Below, in pieces: positions 33,985 through 44,645 of a stretch of 64,000 bases of DNA. Location of the stretch: the NCBI GenBank assembly GCA_028571685.1, contig CM053158.1, positions 55,582,001-55,646,000 on the forward strand, given 5' to 3'. The translations under genes and the position numbers were made by a program. The notes beneath the pieces are model-generated. The model made no database searches. It worked only from the letters and a program-made list of their open reading frames with translations, and was not told the origin of the DNA. This DNA comes from Heterohyrax brucei. Lineage: Eukaryota > Chordata > Mammalia > Hyracoidea > Procaviidae. How positions within the stretch are numbered: position 1 is the first letter of the stretch; each line of letters starts with the position of its first letter.

Positions 33985-35010
33985 TCTTATGGCTCAGAGA
34001 CCACAATCAATTTCTAAACACGTAAAGAAGCAGACTACATAGGTTTCTGAAATTTCCCAGAATAAATAGTCAGTGGATTTCCCAGATGAAAAAGGCTTTC
34101 TGCAATTTTCAGAGGTAGAATACAAAAGATTGATGTGCATAGCAGTGCAAGATATCAAGAAAGAGATAAGGTAAAATGCCACAGAGTATGCTGAAAAATT
34201 AAACAAGCTGCAAGAAATGTTTGAGCAGCAATGATCTGAAATTTGACAGATGAACAGTAAAATTATGAGTTTGATAACAGAAAGTTAAATGAGCAGGATT
34301 GAGGAAATGGAATGCAGTGTCAGTAAGACTGAAGACAAAGTAAATGACACCAGCATAACCCACTAATCCACTGCCGTTGAGTTACATCCAACTCACAGTG
34401 ACCCTTCTAGTCTGACCTGTGAGGTTACTATTGAGGAAATATCAGATATAAGTTCAAAGGAAATAAAGACTTGCTAAGAGTTATGTGGGATTCTATCAAG
34501 AAGAGTAATATATGAGAGACTGGAGTACCAGAACAAGGGCCGATAGCTGAAAATACAGAGAGAATTGTTGAAAACCTGCTGACAGAAAACTTCCCTGATA
34601 TCATGAGAGATGAGAAGATATCCATTTGTGAAGCTTGTTGAACCCCACTCAAGACAGATCATAAAAGGAATACATCAAGGAATATAATCAACCTCAGTAA
34701 AACTAAAGATAAGGAGATGCCATTAAAGGCAGCTAGTCTTAAACAAAAAATAATCTACTAAGGAAAATGATTAAGTTCAAACTAATCAGCAGAAACCATA
34801 CTGGCAAGAAGACAATGGGATGACATGTACAAAGCCACGAAGGGAAACAATTACCAACTGAGAATTATATATCCTACAAAATTGTCTCTCAGATATGAAA
34901 GTGAAATTAGGACTTTCACATAAACAGAAGTTTCGAGAATTTGGAAAAATCAAACCAAAATTAAAAGAAACATTAAAGGAAGTTCTTCCATTAGAAAATC
35001 AGTGACATCA
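33985..35010 (+). pseudogene. L1 copy A ORF1 (decayed)
   Basis: The nucleic-acid-binding protein of L1. No long frame survives, but the order is clear by comparison with copy B. There is a Lys/Glu-rich coiled-coil region (34000-34350), an RRM region around 34470-34540 (tatgtgggattctatcaag, tggagtaccagaacaagg), and a C-terminal domain (34800-35010: caattaccaactgagaatta, tatcctacaaaattgtctct, attaaaagaaacattaaagg). A SINE fragment interrupts it at about 34362-34425. Confidence 0.7.
34362..34425 (-). mobile_element. SINE tail inside L1 copy A ORF1
   Basis: ctaatccactgccgttgagt, acatccaactcacagtgacc and cttctagtctgacctgtgag form an antisense SINE 3' segment. Both flanks are L1 ORF1. Confidence 0.7.
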
Positions 35011-35063
35011 GACACACACTGAAACATTCAATGCTCAACAGAGCATTCAGATATTTTTAGGAT

Positions 35064-35096
35064 GCCAAGCCAAGTGCCGTCGAGTCGGATCGATCC
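35064..35096 (-). mobile_element. 33-bp RTE/SINE-tail micro-insert
   Basis: gccaagccaagtgccgtcga, then gtcggatcgatcc. It matches the first part of the 61-bp insert at 38066-38126 and sits in the ORF1-ORF2 spacer of L1 copy A. Confidence 0.7.
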
Positions 35097-35519
35097 AGAA
35101 ATCAAAAAAAGATAGCCAAAGCCAAATCACAAAAAAAAACAGATAAAAAGAAATTCAGAGATATCAGAATTTAATTGATGACAACATTATATGAAAAAGA
35201 GGGACAAATAATGTACCCATAGATCTTTTAGATGTGGAAGAAGTTAAGGAGATACAAAGAAACTGAAGTTTGGATTACTTTTAGATTAATAAAGGGGACT
35301 AAGGGAGTAATCACAAAAGAAATCTATAATTCTACACATCAAAATGGCTAACAAGCTAAAAACCTAAAAACCAAGCAAAATGCAAAATCTCAGCAATTTG
35401 AAAAAAGCAAACATTGAAAAACATGAAAACATAAAGAAAAAACACGCAGCACAGAAAGTTGAATGGAACAGAGAAATTGTCCACAATATTAAAAAAATGA
35501 CATCAAAATGACAGCAGTA

Positions 35520-37290
35520 GCATCATACCTATTAATAATCACACTGAATGTAGCTAGACTAAATGCATGAATAAAGAGAAGGAAAGCAGTAGATTGGATA
35601 CAAAAATGACCCATCTATATGCTGCTTACAGGAGACATACCTTAGACTCAAAGACACAAATGAACTACAGCTCAAATGTTGGAAAAAAAATGTCAGGCTA
35701 ATAACAGTAAAAACAACAACAATAAACAAACCAGGAGTAGCAATACTAATTTCTGACGACATGGACTTTAAGTTTAAATCTACCATACAGAGTAACGAGG
35801 GGCACTATATAAGGGTTAAAGGCTTAATACAGCAGGACATAATTGTATTAAATATCTACGCACTCAATGGCAAGCCTCCAAAATACATAAAACAAACAAT
35901 TTTTGCACTGGAAACAGAAACAGTTGGCTCCACAATGATAGTAGGACTATTCAATACCCAACTCTTGGTTAAGGGAAGAACATCTCAAAAAAAGATCAGT
36001 AAAGACACTGAAGATCTAAATGCCACCATCAATGAACTTGACCCCATAGACCTCACAGACATACTTAGAACACTTCACCCAACAGCAGCCAAGTATACTT
36101 TCCTTTCCAATATACATGGAATGTTCTCCAGAATTGACCATATGTCTTTAACAAACTTTAAAATATTGAAATAATGCAAAGCTTCTTTTCAGATCATAAA
36201 GCCATAAAACTAGAATTCAAAAACAGAAGAAGTATGGAAATAAAACCAAAATCATGGAAACTGAACAACATTTTGCTCAAGAACTACTGGATAATAGAAG
36301 AAATCAAAGATGCAATAAAGAAATTCAGAGACTCAAATGAGAATGAAAACACATCCTACCAAAATCTATGGGACACAGCAAAAGCAGTGCTCAGAGGTCA
36401 GTTCATCTCAAAAACTGTGTACAGCCAAAAGGAAGGAAGGGCTCAAATCAAAGAACTAACTCATCAACTTGAACAACTGGAAAGAACCCAGCAAAAGAAC
36501 TCACTGGGCTCCAGAAGGAAAGAAATAATAGAAATTAGAGCAGAAATAAATGAAATATAAAACAGAAAAATGACTGAAAGAGTTGACAAAATCAAAAGCT
36601 GTTTTTTTTTTTTTTTGAAAGGATTGGAAAAATTGATAAGCTATTGCCAAACTGATGAAAGAAAAACAGGAGAAAAAACAAATAATCAAAATAAGAAATG
36701 AGATGAGTGAGATCATAACAGATCCAAATGAAATGACAAGAATCATAACAGAATACTACAAAAAATTATACTCTAATAAATTTGAAAACCTAAAAGAAAT
36801 GGGCAATTTTCTAGAAAAACACCACCTACGAAAACTAGCAGAAACAGAAATTGAACAATTAAATAAATGCACAACAAAAGAGGAGACTGATAATGTAATT
36901 TAAAACTTTCCAACTAAAAAATGCCCTGGCCCAGATGGCTTTACTGGAAAATTCTACCAAATGTTCAGAGAAGGGTTAACATACACTTGTAAAGATATTT
37001 CAAAGCACAGAAAAGGATGGAATACTCCCAAACACATTCTATGAAGCTAGTATAACTCTGACACCAAAAACCACAAAAAAAATGGAAAATTACAGACCAG
37101 TATCTCTTGTGAACTTAAAAAAAAATCCTTAAAAAAAAAAAAAAAGAAAGAAAAACTTACCTAGCAGAGTTCAACGACACATCAAAAAATTGCTTACCAT
37201 GACTAAGTAGGATCCATACTAGGAATGCAGGGATGGTTCAACGTTAGAAAAACAATTAATGTAACCCATGACAGAAGTAAAACAAAGACA
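35520..37290 (+). pseudogene. L1 copy A ORF2: endonuclease and N-terminal RT remnant
   Basis: 35520-35580 carries the ITLNVARLNA-type start of the AP-like endonuclease. The 35761-36174 and 36174-36560 frames continue through IVLNIYALNG, STMIVG and FSDHKAIKLE, the conserved C-terminal SDH of the nuclease, with a frameshift at 36174 between them. RT linker sequence follows (NENENTSYQNLWDTAKAVLR; 36655-36903 EIITDPNEMTRIITEYYKKL), then GPDGFTGKFYQ at about 36925. Sequence ends before the FADD motif. Stops and frameshifts make it inactive. Confidence 0.8.
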
Positions 37291-37789
37291 GGAATTTCAC
37301 TTGTGCTGGTTTCACGTATTGGAGAACTGCAGCTTCCACAAACCACTGGTAACATACTTTCAGTACTAGCTGGAAGGCAGAGTCTGCTGCTCCTGCCTGC
37401 CTGTTCAGACCAGCACGTTGGGCAGCTCCTAGTTCAACAGCTGGACAGCTCTACACATAGAAGTGAAGTTTACTTCTAAGGCTGAAAGGCTTATGTATTT
37501 GCCTGGAGATCTGCCTGTTGAGAGGCCCTGCATCTTTTCCTCCCACCCTTCTCTGACACATATTGTAGGGTTGGCTGACAGCCCCCAGTTTCTCCATGAG
37601 TAGGGCAATGTCTTTGTGAAAAAATAAGCAGAGACATCTACCCCAGAGAGCCCACCTGGGGCAAATCACTAGAATATTAGAGACACCTGGCGACTAACAA
37701 GTCTCTTAGAGCTAACACTGGAGAAATCAGTGTCCAGCTGTCACGCAGGCAGCAGATCATAATTAATCATTTAAAGAAGCAGCCTTCAA

Positions 37790-38702
37790 ATGTTCCATAA
37801 AACTCCCCAAATAAAGATTTAAACAATCTCCTAGATGAAGAAGCCTTTCTGAATCTATCAGAGTTGGAGTACATAAGAATTATATGCAGATCCCTCCTAG
37901 AGATTAAACAAAATGAAGTAGAACAAAATGAAAAATTTATTAAGCTGTTTGAACTGATGGAACATCGATCTGAACTACATTGGATCAATAACTCAATCCA
38001 AAGCCAAAACAGTAGGATTGAACAGACAGAAGTTAGACTTGGTGACCTTGAAAACAGAGCAACTTGCCAAGCCAAGCCAAGTGCTGTTGAGTCGGATCCG
38101 ACTCATGGCAACCCTAGGGGCCAGAGAAAAGAAATAAGAAAATTGAAGAAGCATTAAGAAACATGTGGGACTCCATTAAGAGGAATAATTTACATTTAAT
38201 TGGTCTTCCTGAACAAGTGGAGATTAATGACAATATAGAGAGTATTGCTGTAGAGATACTGACAGAAAACTTTCTTGAGATTATAAGCGAAGATAACATA
38301 GGTACCCAAGATGTTTATCGAATACCCCAAAACCTACACCCGAAAAGAAAACCTCCAAGACATACTACAATCGAGCTTAATAAGTTAAAACATAAACAGA
38401 TGTTTCTGAAGGCAGCAAGGCTCAAAGCAAAGCTGACACTCTGAGGGAAACCCTGTAGCCTTTTGTCTGACTTTTCTGCAGAAAAAATGCTGGATAGAAA
38501 ACAGTGGGCAGACACATTCAAAGCCCTGAAGGAGAAAAACTTTCCTCCAAGAACTATTTATCCTGCAAAACTGTCTATCAAATGTAACGGTAAAATTAAG
38601 ACTTTTGAAGATAAAGAGAAATTTAGATACTTCGTAAAAACTAAACCAAACTTACATGAAATATTGAAAGAAACTCTTCCCTTAGAAAAACAGAACCATT
38701 AA
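37790..38702 (+). pseudogene. L1 copy B ORF1
   Basis: L1 ORF1p is an RNA-binding trimer that packages L1 RNA. Frame 37864-38157 is a coiled-coil-like region (ELMEHRSELHWINNSIQSQN, then RLGDLENRAT), interrupted by a 61-bp insert. Frame 38163-38444 holds the RRM start (MWDSIKRNNLHLIGLPEQVE) and ITEIL-like middle. A stop at 38442 separates it from 38463-38702, the C-terminal domain (FPPRTIYPAKLSIKCNGKIK, then TFEDKEKFRYFVKTKPNLHE). The domain order is complete, but stops and the insert make it dead. Confidence 0.8.
38066..38126 (-). mobile_element. 61-bp RTE/SINE-tail micro-insert in L1 ORF1
   Basis: gccaagccaagccaagtgc, then tgttgagtcggatccgactc (containing the palindrome gagtcggatccgactc), then atggcaaccctaggggccag. 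On the minus strand this is an RTE/SINE 3' terminus with a (TTGGC)n tail instead of the usual (AAC)n. L1 ORF1 sequence continues on both sides. Confidence 0.75.
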
Positions 38703-39107
38703 ATGTATATTTAAGGTGACAATTCAGAACACATCGTCCAAAATTCTAATCAGTTAGGGAAGTCACAAAACTTCATCAAAGCTACAGTATTATAATGAGG
38801 AAATCTGTGATTATATCATGACAACTATAATACCATCATATTAAAAGAGGATACACTACAGTAGTTACAGTTGTTTTGGATGCAGAGGAAGTTTCAGAGG
38901 TATGCAGTAGTTAAAATTGGGTTTAATCTTAGTGTGTTAAGGGGGATAATACTTGTAGCCATAAAGCAGATTAACAATGCGTTGTATCAAAATAAGAACT
39001 GCGATACATAAAACCAACACTGAAACAACAATCCATAAAGAAGAATGGCCCAGAACACAATATTAAGAGCAATATAGAAAACATCAACATAAAATTAACT
39101 ACATCAA

Positions 39108-42100
39108 AATGATGGCACTAAGCACATACTCATCAATAATTACACTAAATGTAAATGGACTGAATGCTCCAGTAAAGGGATAGCGAGTGACACCCTGGTT
39201 CAAAAGACATGACCTGTCTATATGTTGCTTACAAGAAACACACCTTAGACTTACAGATATGAACAAATTGAAAATTAAAGGATGGAGTAATACACACCAA
39301 GCTAACAATACACAAAGAAGAGCAGGTGTGGCAATACTAGTTTTGGATAAAATAGATTTTAATGTAAAATCTGCTATTGTGGACAAGGATGATCACTATT
39401 TATTGTAGAAAGTTTCAATACTCACGTAGGACTTAACAATGTTAAATATTTATGCACCCAATACCATGAGTTGGATCTGACTCGATGGCACTTGGCTGAC
39501 TGGCATACCAGAGCATCTAAATACATTGAACAAATGATCATAATGCTGAAAAATGAGATAGATCATTCCACAATAATAGTTGGAAACTTCAACAATCCCC
39601 TTTCAGTTATGGATAGATCATCCAGAAAAAAGCTCAGCAAAGATGCAGAAGATCCTATTGCAACAATCAACCAACTTGATCTTATAGGCATAAACAGATC
39701 TTTTCATCCATCAGCAGATAAATCCACCTTCTTCTGCAATGCACAGGGAACATTCTCCAAAACAGAGCATGTGTTAGGTCACAAAGCAATTCTCTATAAA
39801 ATCCAAACCATTGATTTACTGCGAAGTATCTTCTCGGACCATAGAGCCATAAAAGTTGAAATAAGCAACAGAAAATTCATAGGTAGAAATTCAAACTTAA
39901 GGAAACTGAACAACAGTTTGCTCAAAAAGCCTTGGGTTATAGAACAAATTAAGGATAAAATAAAGAAATTTATGGAATCAAATGAGAATGAAAACACATC
40001 CTACCAGAATCTACGGGATACAGCAAAAGCAGTGCTCAGAGGTCAGTTTACCTCTCTAACTGCACACATCTGGAAAGAAGAAAGGTCCCAAATTAAAGAA
40101 TTAAGCTTACAGCTTGAACAAGTAGAAAGAGAGCACCTGAAGAACCCCTCAGGCACCAGAAGAATACAGATTATAAGGATCAGAGCAGAACTAAATGAAT
40201 CAGAGAACAGAAAAACAATTAAAAAAAATTAACAAAACCAAAAGCTGGTTCTTTGAAAAGATCAACAAAATTGATAAACTATTGACTGAACTTACAGAAG
40301 AAAAAGAGCAGAAGATACAAATAACCTGATTAATAAACAAGATGGGAGTCATTAAAACAGACCCAGTTGAAATAAAAAATATACTAACAGAATACTAAAA
40401 ATTCAAACAGGTTTGAAAACGTGGGAGAAATGGACAAATTTCTAGATTCATATCACTCACCAAGATTATCACAAGGAGAAGTAGATCAACTTCAAAAATC
40501 TGTCACAAAGTAGAGGTTGAAAAAGTCATCAACAATTTACCAACCAAAAAAAGTCCTGGCCCAGATGGCTTCACCAGAGAATTCTACCAAACTTTTAGAG
40601 AAGAGTTAACTCCAATACTATTGAGGCTATTTGACACCATAGAAAGGTATGGAATACTCCCAAATTCATTCCATGAAGCCAGCATAGCCCTGATACCAAA
40701 GCCAGGGAAAGATCCCCCCCCAAAATAAAATTACACATCAATGTCACTCATGAACCCAGATGCAAAAATCTTCAACAAAATTCTAGCTGATAGAATTCAA
40801 TGGCATTAAAAAAAAAAAATCATGATTAAGTTGGTTTCATTCCAAGGATACAATGCTGGGTCAGCATCAGAAAAGCAAATGTAATCAGCCACATTAATAA
40901 CACAAAAGCTAAGAATCACCTAATTTTGTCAGTTGATACAGAAAAGGCCTTTGGCAACGTTCAACATCCATTCATGCTTAAAACTCTCAGAAAAATAGGA
41001 ATAGAGGGCAAAGTCCTAAATGCCATCAGTAGCATCTTCACAAAGCCAACTGTCTTCATCATCCTGAATGGTGAAAGACTGAAAGAATTCCCTTTGAGAA
41101 TGGGAACTAGACAAGGATACCCACTCTCACCACTTCTATTCAACATTGTGCTAGAAGTTCTAGCCAGAGCAATTAGACAAGACAAAAAAATAAAGGGCAT
41201 CTGTATCAGCAATGAAGAAGTAAAAATCTCCTAATTTGCAGATGATATGACTGTTTATACAGAGAATCCAAAGGAACCCATAAGTAAATGTTTGGAACTA
41301 ATAGAGGAGTTTAGCAAAGTAATGGGATACAAGATAAATGTAAGTAAATCAGTAAGATTCCTTTATACCAACAGTGAGATTATTAAAGAAGAAATCACCA
41401 AATCAATTCCATTTACTATAGCCTCCAAGAAGATAAAATAACTAGGAGTAAATCTAGCTAGAGTAATAAGAGATCTTTACAAACAGAACTACAAGATCTT
41501 ACTGCTAAGAGAGGCTTACATAAATGGAGTAATCTACCCTGGTCATGAATAGTAAGACTCAACATTGTGAAAATGTCTATTTTGTCCAAAGTAATCTACT
41601 TATATAATGCAATCCCAATACAAATTCCAGTAACATTTTTTAATGAGGTGGAGAAACAAACCATCAAAGTTCTTTGGAAGGGAAGAAACCTCGGATAAGT
41701 AAAGCTACTGAAGAAGAATATACTAGGAGGCCTCTCACTACCTGACTTTAGAACCTATTATACTGCCACAGTAGTCAAAACAGTCTGGTACTGGTACAAA
41801 AAGAGACATACAGACCAATGGAACAGAGTTGAGATCCCAGAGATGCCACCATCCTCCTATGAACAGTTGATACTTGACAAACACCCCAAGATTTTATACT
41901 AGGGTTAGAACAAAATTAGATATCCATCTGCAATAAACTGAGACAAGACCCGTATCTCGCATCTTATACAAAAACCAACTCAAAGTGGATAAAAGACCTA
42001 AATATAAAATCTAAAATGATAAAGCTCATCCAAGATAAAATAGCATCAACAATGGAAATTTCAATACACAGTGTAGATAGACTTCAAAATCTGACAGAAA

Positions 42101-42264
42101 AAGCACATTTAGTAGAAGAGAAAATAGATAAATGGGAACTGCTAAGAGTCAAACACTTTTGCTCATTCAAAGACTGCATCAAAAGAATTAAAGATCACCT
42201 ACAGAATGGGAAAAAATATTTCCAACTCTATGTCAGACTGATGTCTGATCTCCATAATCTATAA
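39108..42264 (+). pseudogene. L1 copy B ORF2 (endonuclease-RT-C-terminus), disrupted
   Basis: L1 ORF2p nicks DNA and reverse-transcribes L1 RNA. Endonuclease residues are visible: ITLNVNGLNAP at about 39135 (metal-site Asn), CCLQETHLRL at about 39222 (catalytic Glu) and FSDHRAIKVE at about 39830. A 38-bp insert breaks the LNIYAPNT region. RT pieces: [20 protein letters not shown] at about 40557, and frame 40926-41234 with [16 protein letters not shown] and [22 protein letters not shown] stop then directly precedes an intact FADDM motif (41232-41252). Frames 41247-41441 and 42016-42264 continue the C-terminal half. Several stops and frameshifts. Confidence 0.85.
39467..39504 (+). mobile_element. 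38-bp RTE/SINE-tail micro-insert with 6-bp TSD
   Basis: tgagttggatctgactcgat, then ggcacttggctgactggc. It is the same element as at 38066 but in the opposite orientation. The flanks are atacca at 39461-39466 and 39505-39510. Ignoring the insert plus one flank copy makes the L1 endonuclease frame continuous again across the site. Confidence 0.8.
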
Positions 42265-42749
42265 GGTATTGCAAAACATCAACAAGAAAATGATAAATAA
42301 TCCAATTAAGTGATGGGTGAAAGAGATGGACAGATATTTATCTAAAGAGGATATCCAGATGTTTCTCTAAAGAGGATATTCAGGCAGCTGAATGACAAAT
42401 GCAGAATTGCTCATGATCATTAGCTATTAGAGAAATTCAAATCAAAACGACAATGTGATAACCTCTTACCCCAACAAAGTTAGCCATGATCCAAAAAACA
42501 CAAAACAACAAATGCTGGAGAGGCTGTGGAGAAATTGGAACTCTCATACACGGCTGGGGGGATTGCAAAATGGTACAGCCTCTTTGGAAAACAGTCTGGC
42601 ACTTCCTTAAAAAACTGGAGATACATATACCATTTGATCCTGTAATTCCACTGCTCTGAATTTATCCTTCAGAAACAAATGTTGTCACATGAACAGACAC
42701 ATGTATACAAATGTTTGTTGCAACACAGTCCACAATAGAAAAAAGTTGG

Positions 42750-44090
42750 CTTTGAAGTTTCTATGTCTTTAATTTTGTTCTTGCTCTGTGGGATTTCAGA
42801 GTATTGATGTTCCACAGATCAAACAGCTTCCTCAATTTTTGGTTTTGCTCTGCTGCATTTTGTATAAGGTCTAGGAGGGCTCTCTGTATAATCCTTTTGT
42901 ATTCACCTTCTGATAGTTTCAGAAAAGCTTCTTGGTCTGGAAAGTTCTGAGGTGGTTTCTTTGGAGGGGCCTTCTGATGCCATGAGTGATTTCCAGGTTA
43001 CCGTTTTCTCCAGAGTTTGTTGCTTTTTGGGCTTCCTGTGGGTCAATAAATGCTGGGAGAGATGTTGTGAAGATGGACCACAGCTGTTTCTCTAGGTTGT
43101 CTTAAAATGAGAAGTTAAAAGTATTGGACAACTTCCAAAGTCAATCAGATTTTCGGGTGTATACATGGGTCTTCCCACCCAGCAAAGTAAGCACCTCTAT
43201 ATTGAACCCTAGGTGTTGTAAACTAGCTCAAAATACAGAAAGTCTACTGGCGTGCTGGCCTTTGCTGTCAGGCCCCAGCTGTAGGTGATTCTGTGTGGAA
43301 TTATGCTTTTCTGCTGGAAAAGTTGTCTCTCTGGGTAGGCACTGCCTCCCAGCCCAGGAATTAAGTCTAGCTGAGACTTGTGTATGGATGACTCCCCTCC
43401 CAGTGAAACAAGATGGCCTCTCCCAGCAAAACAAGATGGTGTCCCGCACAAGCTTGCGACCTGGCTGGTATCAGGTGGAAAGAAAGGCCAAGAATGCTGA
43501 GATACCCACAGTACATAGCCTCAGGTGACACTGTGCAAAACACTGCCTCCCTGTTGGAAGAGCGCTCTCTCCCCGGCAGGTGCTACCTCCCACCCTAGGA
43601 ACCAAGTCTGGCTGGGGCCTCCTTCTGGGCTTCTCTCTTTCTCAATGGATCAAGATGGCATCCCACACAAGCACATCTGTATGGTTACCACATGGCGCAG
43701 GCAGAAAGATAGGCCAGAGGAGCCGAGATGCATGGAGTCCAAAGCCAGGCTCTCAGAACATGGCAATTATGCTTGCCAGTACCAACAGCAGTGTGTCTGA
43801 GACCAGTGGCTAGTCATGTCCCAGCTCTGCCCTCTGGCCACGACAGGGGGAAGAAAATCAAAATGGTGAATTACCTTTAGTCTGTGCAAGCCTGTGCTCG
43901 CCAAGAGTGAGGTCAGTGAAAGAGAGGAGGTTTTGTGTTCAGTGGTGTGAAGCCCAAATTAACAGCCCTATGTCGCATCTCAGAGCTCACTAGGTGTCCA
44001 GAAGTCTTTGTTTAATTATCACTTCAGGTCTTGGTTTCCAGAGGAATTTAGGGGACGTGCATTCAGTCTGCCATCTTGACTCCGACCCTC
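42750..44090 (-). mobile_element. L1 5'-end fragment inserted antisense, with 13-bp TSD
   Basis: On the minus strand it starts at the L1 5' terminus (gagggtcggagtcaagatgg, with a YY1-type AAGATGGC near +15), runs through a GC-rich 5' UTR, and ends inside the ORF1 N-terminal coding region (gaagcttttctgaaactatc ... gaggaagctgtttgatctgt). It interrupts L1 copy B. The flanks are agaaaaaagttgg (42737-42749) and agcaaaaagttgg (44091-44103), one mismatch. No poly(A) is visible at its 3' end. An ATTAAA on the minus strand lies 18-23 nt before that end. Confidence 0.85.
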
Positions 44091-44442
44091 AGCAAAAAGT
44101 TGGAATCCACCCCGATGCCCATCACCAGATGAATGGATAAGCAAACTATGGTACATATACTCAATGGAACACTATGCTATGTTAAAAAACAGTGACAATT
44201 TTAGAAAACATCTCATAACATGGTCTCATTTGGAAGAGATCATGCTGAGAGAAATCGATCAGTGTCAAAAGGACAAATTTTGTATGAGACCCCTGTTATA
44301 AAGACTTAACAAGAGAATTATCCACAGAAGAAAATGACTGTGTTGTCTTCATGGGTGGGTGGGGGACTGAGGGTTTATCATAGATGAGATAATTGATAGA
44401 TGTTAGAAATTTTATTCGTTTACTATAATTAATAAAAAATAA
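44091..44442 (+). mobile_element. L1 copy B, continuation: ORF2 end and 3' UTR start
   Basis: Resumes exactly where 42749 stopped: aaaaagttggaatccacccc, gatgcccatcaccagatgaa, gcaaactatggtacatatac. Then come the end of ORF2 and a short 3' UTR ending in an A/T-rich tract (aattaataaaaaataaaata). Confidence 0.85.
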
Positions 44443-44645
44443 AATAATAAAGCTCATCCAAGATAAAATAGCATCAACAATGGAAGTTTCAATACACAAT
44501 GTAGACAGACTTCAAAATCTGACAGACAAAGCACGTTCAGTAGAAGAGAAAATAGATAAATGGGAACTACTCAGAGTCAAATGCTTTTGCTCATCCAAAG
44601 ACTGTATCAAAAGAATTAAAGACCACCTACAAAATGGGGAAATAA
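44443..44645 (+). mobile_element. L1 ORF2 C-terminal fragment (repeats 42010-42215)
   Basis: By eye roughly nine in ten bases match 42010-42215 (aagctcatccaagataaaat, agcatcaacaatggaa, gtagaagagaaaatagataa). It belongs downstream of RT in an L1, yet it sits upstream of the RT domain of copy C, so it is a separate piece rather than part of C. Confidence 0.75.

Larger units (their letters stand above)
33390..37290 (+). mobile_element. L1 copy A: 5' UTR-like region, ORF1, ORF2 (to RT)
   Basis: 33390-33900 is a GC-richer stretch that looks like L1 5' UTR (inference). It is followed by a decayed ORF1 (about 33985-35010) and ORF2 with endonuclease and the start of RT (about 35520-37260). The copy stops inside RT (aatgcagggatggttcaacg at 37223 is the L1 RT 'GMQGWFN' region) and joins the 5' region of copy B at about 37290. 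A SINE fragment and a 33-bp RTE-tail insert interrupt it. Non-functional. Confidence 0.8.
37295..42749 (+). mobile_element. L1 copy B: 5' region, ORF1, ORF2 (main part)
   Basis: 5' region about 37295-37770, ORF1 about 37790-38702, ORF2 about 39108 onward. It continues after a 1.34-kb insertion as 44091-44442. Minus the insertion it is roughly 5.8 kb, close to a full L1. Two micro-inserts (38066-38126 and 39467-39504) interrupt ORF1 and ORF2. All open frames are broken. Confidence 0.85.

Noticed and set aside
39471..40232. 253-codon open frame, the longest in the window, as a host gene
   Set aside because: It reads as L1 ORF2 endonuclease and linker (FSDHRAIKVE, NENENTSYQNLRDTAKAVLR), lies between other L1 pieces, and starts inside a 38-bp insert.
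42010..44645. Recent tandem duplication of a 2.4-kb L1 segment
   Set aside because: Only about 200 bp is repeated at roughly 90 percent identity, which independent L1 copies of one subfamily explain equally well; kept only as a low-interest observation.
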